Shown piece after piece: positions 36,101-48,456 of a DNA stretch of 64,000 nt. Position numbers and translations under genes: made by a program. Source of the stretch: Monocercomonoides exilis (taxonomy: Eukaryota > Preaxostyla > Oxymonadida > Polymastigidae); assembly GCA_001643675.2 (NCBI GenBank), contig LSRY02000019.1, forward strand, positions 1,188,001-1,252,000, in the 5' to 3' direction. The notes under the pieces are model-generated. The model saw only the letters and a list, made by a program, of their open reading frames with translations, did not search any database and was not told where the DNA came from. Numbering within the stretch: the stretch's first letter is position 1; each line of letters starts with the position of its first letter.

Positions 36101-39100
36101 GCAGACATCTGACTCGATTGCAGCATGTCTTCGATCATTGATGAAATGCCTGATTCTTCAATCGCTTTTTCCATCTCGTCGTTATCATCGCCCAATCCAA
36201 TTGGCGAGTTTTCTCCGATCTGCTTATCGTCCAACCCCAAAAGTGGAGATTGTGATTTGTCGCTGATTCTGCTGCTTCTTATTTTTTCAATTCTTTCTCT
36301 TCTCTTCTCTTCTTTCATTTTTCTTGTGATTTCTTCTCTTTCTTCTCGCTGCTTTTTTTCTTCCTCGGTTTCAATAACCCCATTTTCCTCAGCATCTGAT
36401 TTCATTGATTCAGGAAGTCTGTTGCAGGTGAATCGCTTAAACAGCGGTATTCCAGCCAATATTGTGCTCCTCAAGAAGCAAAGAGTGTATGAAAACTGAC
36501 TTCTGAATGCAGGCTTCAAGGTACGTGCGACTGTTGAGGTTGATGGAATTTGTGATTGTGCCTGGGAAGAGGAAGGAGAAGCAGAAGAGCTTGCAGAGTG
36601 CTCTGTCTGAATTGCTTCGGCTTTTTGCGAAGCTGACGTATTCAGAATTAAAAGGGAAGTCTCGGCAGTTATGCCATTGAGCGTTTCAATGCAGAAGTTT
36701 ATGACGTGGTTTATTATTTGGCATCCAAGTTGGATTTCGTCTTCCTGAGGCAGATGCCACAGAGTGCTTGGAGAGAAATTCTTTGGAAACTTGTATTTTT
36801 TCACGAGCAATGGTGAAATATCACTTTCTTCTTCGTCCATCTGCTGTTTGTCTCCACATTTCTTATCTCTATTGGCTTTGTCTTCTTCTTCAACGACTTC
36901 TTCATCTTCTTCCCAATCAATTTTTCTTTCTTTCTCCTCATCCCAATTGGCTAATCGTTCCATTGAAAGTAACTCTTGTTTCACTCGAGGCATTGCAGAG
37001 TATCTAACATTCCATAAGAGATAATGAAATGCGCCAAATGAAGGATTATTAAACAGCGTTGAAGGATGTGACATAATCTCCATTGGATAGGCTCGTATGA
37101 GCGTGATAATTATCTGAAATCAAATTATCAGCGCATTTCAAAACCAAATATTTGAAAATTTTACAAAAAAAAGTGATAAAAATACAAAATTGTAAGCTTT
37201 TGAAAGAGAATAAATTCAAACATTTTGAAGAAGTAAGCTTCCGATATGAACTGATTTCTTTGGGAGCGATGGATGAGTGAATGCCAAAGATAAAGTGACA
37301 AGTGAAGGAAACATGTCCATGCAACAGCGCCCACTTTGCTTGATTATCTGTACATTTGAATGAAATTAATAAGAAATCAAATAGAATAATCAAAGTTATT
37401 TGAGGGGGAAAAAATAGATGCACAAAACAAAAACAATATGAAAATAATAAAGTTCAAAGAAGAAATTATCAACAAAAAAAAATTTGTGCTGCAACATGAA
37501 ACAAAAACATACCACTGCCATCATATAAACTTGTCTTCTAAACAGGTTCACTCCTTCTTTTCGCACATCTTCAATGACAGATTCCCTCAAATCTTCAACA
37601 GGGCGGATCATCCATCTTTGTGAACTTTTCTCATTTTGCTCATTCTTTTCCTTTGAGGTGCTTGTCTCGGCATTTCTCTCTCTCAACAGTCGACTCTTCT
37701 CTTTCATCTCTTTCCTATCCTTCTCAGCCTCATCCTTCATCAATGGCCACCACCCGTTCCTTCTCCACTTCTTCAGCAGCCATTCGTCCAGCACACGCCT
37801 CGCCCCGATGCTGAGGCTCAGTGCAGACAAAAGACTGGCCAAAAGCGGGAGAGCAATGGTCTGTGCGTTCGATTCGATCACATCTGTCACCTGCTCCATC
37901 AGCATCGCGTGCTTCGAGGGCGGCAGCTGCTGGAAAAACAGAAACAGCACTGTGATCAGGCGCTTCACTACATATTGGCTTGAAACGGAAGTGTTGAAGA
38001 AATCTTGATCAGATGAAGCAGACGAGGCAGAGGAGGTTGTGTCAGCATTATACGAGGTAACATACATAAGCAATGCAGATAAAAGTTCTGAGATCATTGA
38101 AGGAAACAGAGAAGTCAGTCTTTTTAGTTCATCGGCAATCAAAGGTGTAACTGTTGGGAGACGATCGGGTGACAGCTTGGCAATTGACGATTTTTTGCTT
38201 TCCATCAATTGCTCTTCTGCAGATTCTGCGTCAATAAGCGGAATCTTTGACAAGAAGAAGACAATAATGTCAAGTGAAATGTTTGTGTTTGTTTCGTTGT
38301 TCGCGTCAATCAACTCCACAGCCTTTGACCAGCTTTGATACAGAAACTCAACTGAGTTTCGCACATAAGAGCAGTCTTCATCAACATATCTTCTTTTCGA
38401 TTTCCTTGAGTCATATTCCTCGTTTTCATCTTTGCCTTCTTTGGAGTTTCTTTTCCTTTCTTCTTCTTCCTCCTTCTCAATTTTTTTCAGCTGCCCAAAG
38501 ATTGGAGGCACCACCGCCCGAATCACTGCAAGTGCATCCGCTGTCTGCTTTTCTGTGGCAGCAGCGGGGAAGTCCATAATGCCAGAGTCCAACAGAAATC
38601 GAAGTGTGGCCAGCGGGTCGAGCTCTGCCGCGTAGCCAAACACAGAAGCAGCCTGAACCGAAAGGTCGAGGCTCTTGCTGAAGCTCAGCTTGAACAGCAG
38701 AGGGAAAATGGGCTTCAAGAGAGATGAAAGACACTGCTTCCCCAAACACCGGCGGGGAGGAATGACATTTTTTTTCACGAAGACAATCTCTGATTTATTT
38801 GTTGAGAGGTCTTGTGAATCCTTCTTGTCTCCTTCTGTTGCATCGCTCTTGGTTTTTCTTCTCTTTCTCACTGTCCACACTGCTTGTTCATCCGCAATTC
38901 GAGACAGAAGCTTACAGATGAAGCATGCAATGAATGACAATGCAATTGAGGAGGAAGAGAGCATAGGCGTCTGAGGATCGCAGCTCGATGCGATAATGTT
39001 GCAGAAATGTGATAGCCACTCAAGCCCAGCTCTATTCAACATTTTTGTGTTTGCATCCAATGAAGTGATGTCTGAAGAAGAAGAAGAAGATACCTCAACA

Positions 39101-40649
39101 GATTCAGAAATATCTGTAGAAGAAGATGAAGAAGGTGAAAAGTCAGTAACTTCGGATTCTTTGTAGAATCCCTTTTTGTAGTCATCCACTTCATCGAAAG
39201 CGATGGATTCACTTATTTCAAGTTGATATTCTTTCCTGTCTTTATCAGTCGCAAAGCCATCCTCCATTATCACGGCAGCTGAACTACCTGCCTTCTTCTT
39301 ACGCTTCGGAATGGCAATAAATTCGCCTCTTCTTCTTCTACATTCTTCTCGCTCCCATTTGATGCTTTCTTCTTCTATTCCTTCTCCAAAAACCGAAGCA
39401 AGAAATTCGCCAGTGCGCGCAATAACTCCCCGAAAAGAATTAATGTTGAATGCCTTTGATTTTCCTTTTTTCCCTTTTTTCCCCTTCTTTTCAGGAAGGC
39501 CAACGAGCTTTCTGAAGCCTCCGGATTTATCGTCGCGCTTAGTAAGTTCTGCCCACGAACGGACAGCTGCTCGCATAATGCTGTCAAACACAGATCGGCG
39601 CCACACAAGATGCCCATAAATAGTTGCAAGACTAAATTGCAAAAGTGCAGAAATGGCAATTTCTGGTATGTGAACTTTTATATTTTTGAAGATAATTATT
39701 AAAAAATATATATATATATATATTAGGAATATTCGAAAATGTGAAATAAGATTAAGAACAAAAGAATAACAAGAAAAAGGCAAACACAAATAATCAAAAT
39801 AAAACAGATGCTCGTTCGAGAATTTGCACAATGACATTGATCGACTTTGAATTGGATACTTGGATAAATAATTATAGATTTTTGAAATATCTATCACTGT
39901 ATAAGAATGGACTTCAGAATTAAATATTTCATGCATCAAATCTTCGAAAAACGTTGGAACGTTTCTTTTTATTTAATTCAAATTTACAAAGAAATTGCAC
40001 AAGAATAAATAAATATTTGCCTCAAAATAATTTCTTAAAACCTAACGATATATTGTTCAACAAAAAGCATATTTTCTAATAAGCTATGAACTCTGTGGGA
40101 AAATTAAATCAGAAATGTGAAATAATATAATAATAATTTTAAATTTGACAATACCTACTGTCTGAAGATTGTGAGCTTTTTCTTGCAACTGACATTAATT
40201 CACCAAAAAATAGATTCCAAGGTGCAATACATTTAAGTGTTCCGTTTGTATTTCTCAAATAAAGAAAATTCAAGACGGTTTAAAAAAAAATAATAAAAAT
40301 TAATTATTTTGATAATAAAAATTAAAAAGTTATAAACGAACGCTAATACTGCAAGAATGTATGTAAGCAATAAATCTTTTTGAACAATGCTTTCCGTAGA
40401 GACGAAATTATCCATTAAAAGAGAAAATAATTCCTCTGCTTCCTCAACTGAAAGTCGAATTTTGACTGATGATAAACTGAAGTAAATATGAAGTGGCTTT
40501 AGATATTTCAAATCTTTCGATAGCAGCGTTCTTGCCAAACAGTCTTTCAAATGCGCCTTAATATCATTCCAATTGTTCACTGGGCGAATTGAACATGGAA
40601 TATAGTCCATCTTACAACAATTCTCCATTTGTGATTTTATTGTGGGCAT
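30163..40649 (-). CDS. PSME4: PSME4/PA200/Blm10 proteasome activator, giant form (5 exons)
   Basis: PA200/Blm10 caps the 20S proteasome and opens its gate. The exons on the minus strand are 40649..40342, 40253..40159, 39662..37513, 37347..37222 and 37113..30163, with phases that all agree, giving about 3,209 residues against about 1,840-2,140 in animals and yeast. The excess is polyserine, acidic and Lys/Glu inserts. The N terminus matches the family (LKPLHIYFSLSSVKIRLSVE, then IAPWNLFFGELM). The C-terminal domain is diagnostic: GGVSGLSASVISHPFD, then TLRAFWMTHRDAWVDHKKEI. It ends NYFS: in the terminal HbYX position, the usual Tyr is Phe with a Tyr just before. HEAT-like helices fill the middle. 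The 496-nt second intron is unusually long and may hide an exon. Stop TAA. Confidence 0.88.
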
Positions 40650-40927
40650 GAGAAATTTTTCGAATTTTTAACTTGTATTTTTGTGAAAATAAAACGATTA
40701 AAGCATATTTGCCATCTCCTTTTTCCATTCATAATCACACCCTTCATAAAATATTAATTAATTTTATTTGAAGAATTTGCCAAATTCGCAACTGTAAACC
40801 GTAATGTACGAAAAGAATCCATATATTCTGTATCAAAGGAGCTTTGAATTGTTGTGTGTTTCGAATGTTTTTGTCTTTAAATAGAAAGTTATTTTGATCA
40901 TGTCATTAATCGAATCAAGCAGGATCG
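40650..40927. promoter_or_regulatory. Divergent promoter region between PSME4 and the RING-YEATS gene
   Basis: These 278 bp separate two genes transcribed away from each other, so both promoters must lie here or overlap the genes. The sequence is AT-rich. No motif can be named with confidence. Confidence 0.5.
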
Positions 40928-43900
40928 ATGTCGATTCCGCAAACATTCGAGCAAGTTCCTCTTTCAAATCAGCAACCTCCTGCTCCAGAGGATGATGAGA
41001 TTACTGCAGCTTTTCCAAAAGTTGAGAAAACGGAGTTTTGCTCGATATGTCAACTCACTGATGAAGGATGGTTTTTGCAGACGCCTTGCGGGCATTATTT
41101 CCATCACCTATGGTTTTCTAATAATAATTTTTTTCAGAATTATTTAATTTACTCATCCATTATTGTTCACATAAAATTTTGAAAATCTACTCAGTTTTCT
41201 TCAATGGCTTCATTTCGATAAAAGATCATGGTATTTTACTATTACACTCAAATTTTTAGTTATCTTTTATTCTTTTTTTATATTTTTAAAGTCCGAATTG
41301 CAAAGCAACGTTTGAGCTTGGACCTGCAACTTCAAAGCTTTGGTCAGTAAGAAATGTTGCATATTCATGCCTACCAACCCCGGACGGAATGAGAATTCGA
41401 GCGACTGGGTGGTACAACATCCAGCTTCACATAGAACCTCCTCCCCACATTCTGTTGAAGAAAGTGAAGTACGTATTTCATCCCGCCTTTAACATTTCAA
41501 AATTAGAAATGACGAAAGAGCCATTTGATCTTCTTGTGAAATTGTGTTCTTCAAATGTGATTGTCCTTATTGAAGCGACGTTCGAGGATAAAAAGATCAC
41601 CAACAAAGTCAATAACAACGTTTTCACCATTGCACATAGATTAGAAAAAGAAGTGTGCACAAGGAATTACTTTTGCGGAGAATACAATGGATTGAGTGTT
41701 GATGACGTTGAAAATGATGAAGCAATTAAAAAGGTTTGAGATTTGATGAGTGAATATTTTTTTCAAAATAAAAAATTTGAATATTTTTCTGTTTATTAAT
41801 TACCCCAAATTTCCTTTTGTGCTTGAAATGAATCACTTGAAACTCCTGCGTCTTTTTCTTTAAAGAATATAGACGTTACACATTTCTTCACAGATTTACT
41901 ATCACTTTACCGTCGTCCAATCGATTACTATGCATCTCCGAAAATAAATTCTGACCAATCAAACCAAGACGGTCAGCAAGCAAATGCATCTATCAGCACA
42001 TCAAACACATCAACAAGTTCTTCTTCTCCATCACCTCCAATCTCTCCTGCCTCATCGCCTGCAACAGCCTCAGCAACATCTTCGAACGCCTCTTCTCCTT
42101 CCAATGCCATTTCTTTTAATGATTGTATAAATCCTTTGCAACATCAAACTCATCCACAAACCTCGACACCCACAGCTATTTCACCTTTAATCACTTCGTC
42201 AGCTTCTAGCTCATCGTCTAGTGGATCTGCAGCTTCTGCTGAATCACCTTCGTCTTCCCATCTTTCTTTACTCACATCATCGCTGTCTTCTTCTTCCTCT
42301 TCGTCAATGAATTCATTTAATTCATCAGTTGGAAATGGATTGTTTAATACTTCTGATTTTCTTGGTTCTCCTTCAATTGAAAGTTCAGTATCTCCCAACT
42401 CCATTTCAATATCTTCATTGGAAGCTTCGCACTCTTCCTCATCATCATCTTCTTCTTCTTCTTCTTCTTCTTCTTCTTCTTCCTCTGCTTTTTCTTCCAT
42501 TTCAATGATATCTGCTTCGAATGATGAATTTTACACTTCAGATACTAGCAGAATTCAAAATGATTCTTCAGCAATGCCTTCGAGCACAAATGCAAGCTTT
42601 TCAGCTTTATCTTCATCGCCGGAGCCATTCCGCCATTCTCACAGTCATTCTAATTATCAATCTCATAGTCATTCTCATTCTCATTTGCACGCCCCAATCT
42701 CCCCCGCTGTGCCACCATCGCCGTTTTTTGGCTACTCTCCGTTTGGCCCCATGAACACCTTTCCGCACTCACATCCTCTTTCTCAGTACGATCTGAGAGG
42801 AGTCAATGTGGAGGACGAAGAAGTGATGAATGTGCTGTCTGCGGTGGTGGCATCAGACAGAAAAGAAGAGATGATCAGAAGGATGGCAGATGAAAGCAGA
42901 AACACTCACGTTTCTGAGCATCAAAATGAAGAAGAAGATGATGATGAAGCAGGAGATGAAGACATGGAAGTGGATGAAAGCCATATGGATTCTCAAATTG
43001 AGCCGAGTATGATGGATGAGCGAACAGAGCAAGGAGAACAAGAAGAGCAGGAAGAACAGAGCGAACAAAGAGAAAGGAGCTTGCTGCACAGTGAAAGTGA
43101 GTCAAGAACTGCTGACATTGGAACAATGGATGAAGATAGTCCTGCAAATTCACCTCAGATTGACCTCAATTTAATCGAAGACAGAAAGGAGAAAGAAGGA
43201 AGGAGATGTTCCAGAAAGAATGAAAAATGCCAAGGAAGCAGGAAAAAGGTGAAAATAGATGGTGAAGCAGAAAGGAGGGAGAAAGAGAAGAGAAGAGAAG
43301 AACGGATTCGAAACGGTGGAATGGATCTTGACGAAGAGGAAGAAGAGTCAGAAAAGGAGGAAAGCGAAAAAGACGGACCGAAAGATGATGATAACATCGA
43401 AGAAGAAAAAGAAAACAACGAAAATTCTTCTCAATCTTATCCCCAGAACAGGAAGATTCCAAGGCGCAGAACAAGAGCAGGAACAGAAATATGCTCTTCA
43501 GAAGGTCGGGCGAATAACCCACAAGCTAGTCGCTGTAGAAACAGGAAGCGTCAGACGTGCCATCCGCGGCAGAGGCGTGTGCAGACAGAGCACGAGGCAG
43601 ACGGCTCCAACGAAGAAGGGTGTCTCACAGGTGACACAGACACCGTGCTTGGCAGAGGAAATGCTTGGAGAAGGCGCGTGGGTGGACGCAGCTATCGCAC
43701 ACGAAGATCGGCGAGAAAGCATTCTCAAAGACAGGAAGAAGAGGAGTCAGAGAAAAGCATCGAAGGGGAAGATGGCACAAATGAAGAAGGTGATCGAATT
43801 TCTGTGAAAAGCAAAAGCGGAAGTGGTAGAGGACGGAACAGTTGCTCAGATGATGCTGATTGGAATAAGCACGAGCCACGTTCGATGTTGGGCCTGAAGA

Positions 43901-45291
43901 TGCAGTCTGAACAGTCTTATTCGTCTTCTCCATCATCCTCTTTGACTTCATCTTCCTTTATGAATCCGCTTTCTCCTACACAGCCAAATCCTTTATCAAG
44001 CTTGCATAATCCCATCAGCGTTTCGTCTTCATTTTCATCATCATCATCTTCTTCTTCTTCTTCTTTTGAGATCTCGTTTTCTCCCTCAACATCGCCTTCG
44101 ATGTATCCGTCCTCAACACTTGGAATGCAGCATTGCCCTCCAACAAACTCATCTTTCCAGTCATCTCATCCCTTTTCCCCGTTGTTGACTCCGCCGAATA
44201 TGTCTTCTCTTCCTGCCACTCCAATCGCCTTGTCTCCTCCACTGCCTCCTGCTTCTCTTCCTCACTTGAGTCGTTTGGGCGCATCGACTTTATCTTCTCA
44301 CGTGCAAAGAGAGAACATTTCTTTTCCTGCAGTAAGTTCAAATTTATCTGCACCACAGCCTGTCCCACCTCCTTCTCCTTCTCTTTCTCTTTCTCTTTCT
44401 CTTTCTTCTCCGCTTTCCTGCGTTTCTTCATCGCCTTTGTCAGCCTCAGCCTCAGCATCAGCATCAGCATCAACTGCTTCTCTTTCATCGCCTATTTGTT
44501 CCTCTTCTTTGGCCATCTCCTCGTCTCTTTCATCGCATCGTTCGCATCAGTCACCCGGTTTAAGTGAAACAGAACAATACAACGAGCAAAATTCTGCTTC
44601 GCCTGCTCAGCTGCATATTTGCAATGTTTCTCCATCTTACCACTTGCATTCTGTTAATTGCAGCCCCTTTTCTGATGTTTCTTCTTCACCTCAGACTCAT
44701 CTTTCGCCAATTACGCCATCATCGTCTTCTCCTGCATCAAACTCGTTTTCTGTGTCAATTCAAATGAACAGACCATTTTCTTCATTCATCCAACCTCAGA
44801 CAGCTTGCGACTTGCCATCTTTCACATCCAATCCGTCGCCGTCGCCTGCGAATCCGTCTCCTTCGCCGTCGCCATCGACATCGCTGTCTTCTGTGCATAA
44901 CTGCTCTCCATTTTCGGCATCTGCTCATTCTGTTTCCCCAACTTCTTCTTCCACCACTTTCTGTACTGGAAGTTCGCCCAATTCCACTTTTCTGTTGAAC
45001 GAATCATTGCAACAGATGCAATCTTCATCTGTTTTTTCTTCTTCTGCTTCTTTTGCTGCTGCTTCTAATCCATTTCGGCCTTCTTCTCCTGTTTCTCAGC
45101 GCGCTTTTCCGTTTGGTCCAATTACACCAGACAAACAGTTGGAACCCCAGCAAGCTTGCCTTCCTGCTTCGCAGCGACAAGCCCTCAATTCTTCCTCTCC
45201 TTCATCTTCTTCATCTCCAAATTCATCAACGTCTGAATCAATTACAAACAACATTGATCCTCATTCGTTTCTTTTTCATATGAATTCATAA
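40928..45291 (+). CDS. RING-H2 finger plus YEATS-like domain protein with long disordered tail (4 exons)
   Basis: The exons are 40928..41112, 41195..41230, 41292..41733 and 41866..45291 (phases 2, 2, 0), giving 1,362 residues. Splicing of the 36-nt second exon completes a RING-H2 finger at residues 38-77: CSIC, TPCGHYFHHLC, then CPNC. RING-H2 fingers usually recruit E2 enzymes for ubiquitin transfer. Residues about 108-195 resemble a YEATS domain, closest to the compact pYEATS type: GWYNIQLHIEPPP, then KVKYVFHPAF, then EPFDLLVKL, VIVLIEATFEDKKI and a closing AHRLEKEV. YEATS domains often bind acylated lysine; the aromatic cage cannot be judged by eye. The remaining about 1,130 residues are Ser/Pro-rich, with an acidic segment (42.8-43.2 kb) and a basic one (43.3-43.9 kb). 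Function, perhaps chromatin-linked ubiquitination, is inference. Stop TAA. Confidence 0.75.
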
Positions 45292-45855
45292 ATCTTTTTT
45301 GTTTCCAATCCTAAATGCTTTTATAAAATATGTTTTCTATCTTATTTTTATGGATTTTGAATAATTGTGTGGAGAGAAGTGATGCTTTGTAATTTTTCAA
45401 GATTTTCAGTTTCCTTCATTTTGTGAAGTTTGATCTTTATTCATGAACTCATTTTCATTTTTTGTTTGCTGTTTATTTTTTCTGGAAATACCTTTTAAAA
45501 AACCAATTTGAATCACTTCGCTTTTTTGCAATATTTTTTAATTTGATTCCATTCCATTTTGTACATTTATTTTATTTTGTCATTTTTTGCAAAGTTGTTC
45601 TATGAATTGGAAAAAAAACAAACCACAAATATGCTAAGCTGTTTTTAAAAAATGTGAAATTTTTCTGATGAAAAATGTTTGAAAATTTCAAGAATGAACA
45701 ATAAAAACTCGTTCAGTTCACCAAAAATGGATTGGTTATTTTTTTCAGATGATTTTTTTAATGTTACCCTTTATAATATTTTCAAAATATTTTTCGAATT
45801 AAAAATAATTAATTATTTGAAATAGCAAAGGTTTGACTTTAAAAGTGGCTGCTAT
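45292..45855. other. AT-rich spacer before NDC80
   Basis: These 564 bp hold the 3' flank of the RING-YEATS gene and the NDC80 promoter. The sequence is T-rich and AT-rich. I see no gene or RNA. Confidence 0.4.
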
Positions 45856-46540
45856 ATGGACACAGAACTTTCAAGACTAACGCATGGTGGTAGAATGACC
45901 ACAGCACCACGGATGACAATGAGAAGACAAACTCAGGATTTATTTTCAAGGCAAACATTTGCAGAGCCGAAATCACGAATGACCTTATTAACAAATGTCA
46001 CAAGAGCAACGACTGCAGGACGATTCACATCTTTAAGTGGATCATCGAAAGGAAGTTCAGAAAATAAATCAACTTTCTCTGAAAATTGCCAGTTTATCCT
46101 TCGCTTTGTAAAGGAGCAGCAAATGAAGATTGCTTCAAAAGAGCCAAATGTTCTAAAAGAGTCAGATTTGCAGGTCATGAATATGAAGGAATTTTACGAA
46201 ATTTTCGAAAGAATTGTGCAAATTTCTCTTGACCCTCTATTTTCAATTGCAATTGAAAAGCCAGGACAAAAACAACCAGAAAAGCGAACTGGAAATCAAA
46301 GTGGAAAATCTGCTCAGGTGGATATACGAAAGCAAGCCTTTTTAAACATTCTCAATTTATTGAAATATCCAGATTTAAAGGCAGTTGAAAGCCAGCTTTC
46401 TGTTAGTAGAAGTGCACTCCCTGATTATGGGCTCGCTGGAAAAGCAACATTTATAAAAGCGCTTGCGTTTTTAGTGGAAATTGGAAATGTATCTTTGCAA
46501 TTAAATATTCAGTGAATTATTCATTCGTCATGAAATTTAT

Positions 46541-46574
<34 letters not shown>

Positions 46575-48456
46575 CACTTTTTAATATTTTTATAGTTTGT
46601 TAGAGAAGATGAAGAATTTGAAGTGGAGCAGAAAACTCAAACAGGATGTGTTGCTCGAACAACTTCTTTTTTGGCTCTGACACCGAAAACTCCTCGAATG
46701 CGACGAAATTCAACAATTCAACCTTTTGGAAACTCTTCTTCTTCTTCTGGATCGCTTCCTCCATTTTTGGATGATTGGAAGTTTGAAGATGATTCCGATG
46801 AACTGTGCTCAGCCGAGTTATTTTTCAAAATTACCGCTGAAGCATTTTGTGTGGAAAAAGATTTGCAGGCAAAAGAAGCAGGGCAAAATCAAAAGCAGCT
46901 GAAAGGATTGAATCCACATGTTGAAGCTACGGTTCATGAGATGGCAGAAAAGAAAAAGATAAGCATAAAAGAGAAAAAGAAGACAATTGATTCAGAAATA
47001 AACGAATTGAATAAAGAGAAAGAAGACTTGCATGCATACGAAATAAATATTAGATCTAAAGAGGAACAAGTCAAAGAAACAGAAACATTTATTGCGCAAA
47101 TAGATGCAGTAATTGAAGAATTATCAAAACAAAAAGATCAAATGCAGCATCTTTGCATTGAAAGCGATCGCGAGAAATCTTTGCTAATGGAGAAGATTGC
47201 GAAGATCACAGCCGAGTGTGCAGAAGCTCAAAATGAGATTGATTTGCAAAAGTTCAGCAGAGAAGATGTTGCGGATATGGTTCGCACGATTCAGTTGCTC
47301 AACACCGAACACCAGCGTGCGATGGCAGATCGGTTCGAGACAGAAGGACGCGTTCGTCAAAAGAAAGGGGAGTGCGATGTTTTGAGGAAGGAAATCGAAG
47401 AGTCAATTGCTTCGATCAACATGATGATGGAAGAGTTGATGATGGTTCCTTCATCTGGAGAAAAGTCCGGCGGATTCGATTTGCTTCTCATGATGCAAAA
47501 TGTTGATTCAGCGTTGAACCAAAAAATGAGCCATAGCGAGGATAGAGACCAGGATAAATCGATTATTTCTTCTTCTGCTGCTGCTGCTTCTGCTTCTTCA
47601 TTACCTTCCATTGAAGGTCTTCAAAAACAAGATGAAAGCTCAACTCAATCGACTGGATTGTCATTCACTCAAAAATTGAAACATATTGAAGTTTGTTAAT
47701 AAGCTTTTTATTTTTCCATTTGAAACATTTTCTTAATTTGAAATTAAAATATCAAGGAAATAACAACGAAATTGATTGCAGAAGAATCAGCAGAAATACC
47801 AATTCTTCAGACCAGGATCAAAGAAGCTCAAGTGGATGAGGGTTCAATGAGAATTCAATTGAAGAAAAAATCCACAGAAATTGAAACATTTAAAAAGACA
47901 GCACAAGAAAATGAAGAACATGTTAAAAAGACAGAAACTGTGTGTATTTTTTAACTGTCACAAGACATTTTGTAAATATACTAAAAATTATTTCATTTTT
48001 AGGTTCAAGAAAATGAAATCAAGGAAAAGCAACAATATTTATCAAAAAAGAAGCTGGAAACAGAACAACTTGAAGAAGAAGTGAGTAAAGAGCGCAGACA
48101 ACTTGAAGAAGAACTTCAGCAAGCCCTTGTTGAGTGTGATCTAAAATTTCTTTGTTGAAATTCTTTATTGACATTTTTTTATTTGATTATTTTGATGAAT
48201 AACATAAACTTTCAATCATTCTAGTGATGGAATTGTGACACAACAGCTAAGCGATTCTAAACAAATGCAGAAAAATACAATTGGACAATTATTATCTTTT
48301 ATGAATATTCTGCAAATTGAAATGAAGCAAAGAGTTCAGGGCGCCATTGCAAAGATGAAGGCATATCGAGATTTCAGAGATAAGATTCAGAAAAATAATC
48401 TTGATCATCCAATTCAGCAAGTGATAAGTATTGAAGATGAAATATTTGGAGAATGA
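45856..48456 (+). CDS. NDC80: NDC80/HEC1, kinetochore microtubule-binding subunit (5 exons)
   Basis: NDC80 carries the microtubule-binding calponin-homology head of the NDC80 complex. The exons are 45856..46488, 46596..47690, 47757..47939, 48003..48133 and 48225..48456, giving 757 residues, somewhat longer than the human protein. The N-terminal tail (residues 1-75) is basic and Ser/Thr-rich, including RMTMRRQT, fitting an Aurora-regulated tail. The CH-type head (about 75-215) has CQFILRFVKEQQ, MKEFYEIFERIV and FIKALAFLVEIGN. A long Glu/Lys-rich coiled coil follows, with the family signature QKFSREDVADM near residue 428. The fourth exon uses donor GTGTGA at 48134; the next GT two bases on would create a stop. 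The first intron contains a 33-base T run. The stop is TGA. SPC25 of the same complex is at 4.7 kb. Confidence 0.92.
46542..46574 (+). repeat. T33 homopolymer inside the first NDC80 intron
   Basis: An uninterrupted run of 33 T lies about 20 bp upstream of the acceptor of the first NDC80 intron, where a polypyrimidine tract would be expected. Its length is likely variable between isolates or affected by sequencing. Confidence 0.9.

Noticed and set aside
42150-42500. Minus-strand acidic open frame opposite the RING-YEATS gene
   Set aside because: It is the complement of TCN serine codons (GAN runs) in a gene supported by splicing and domains.
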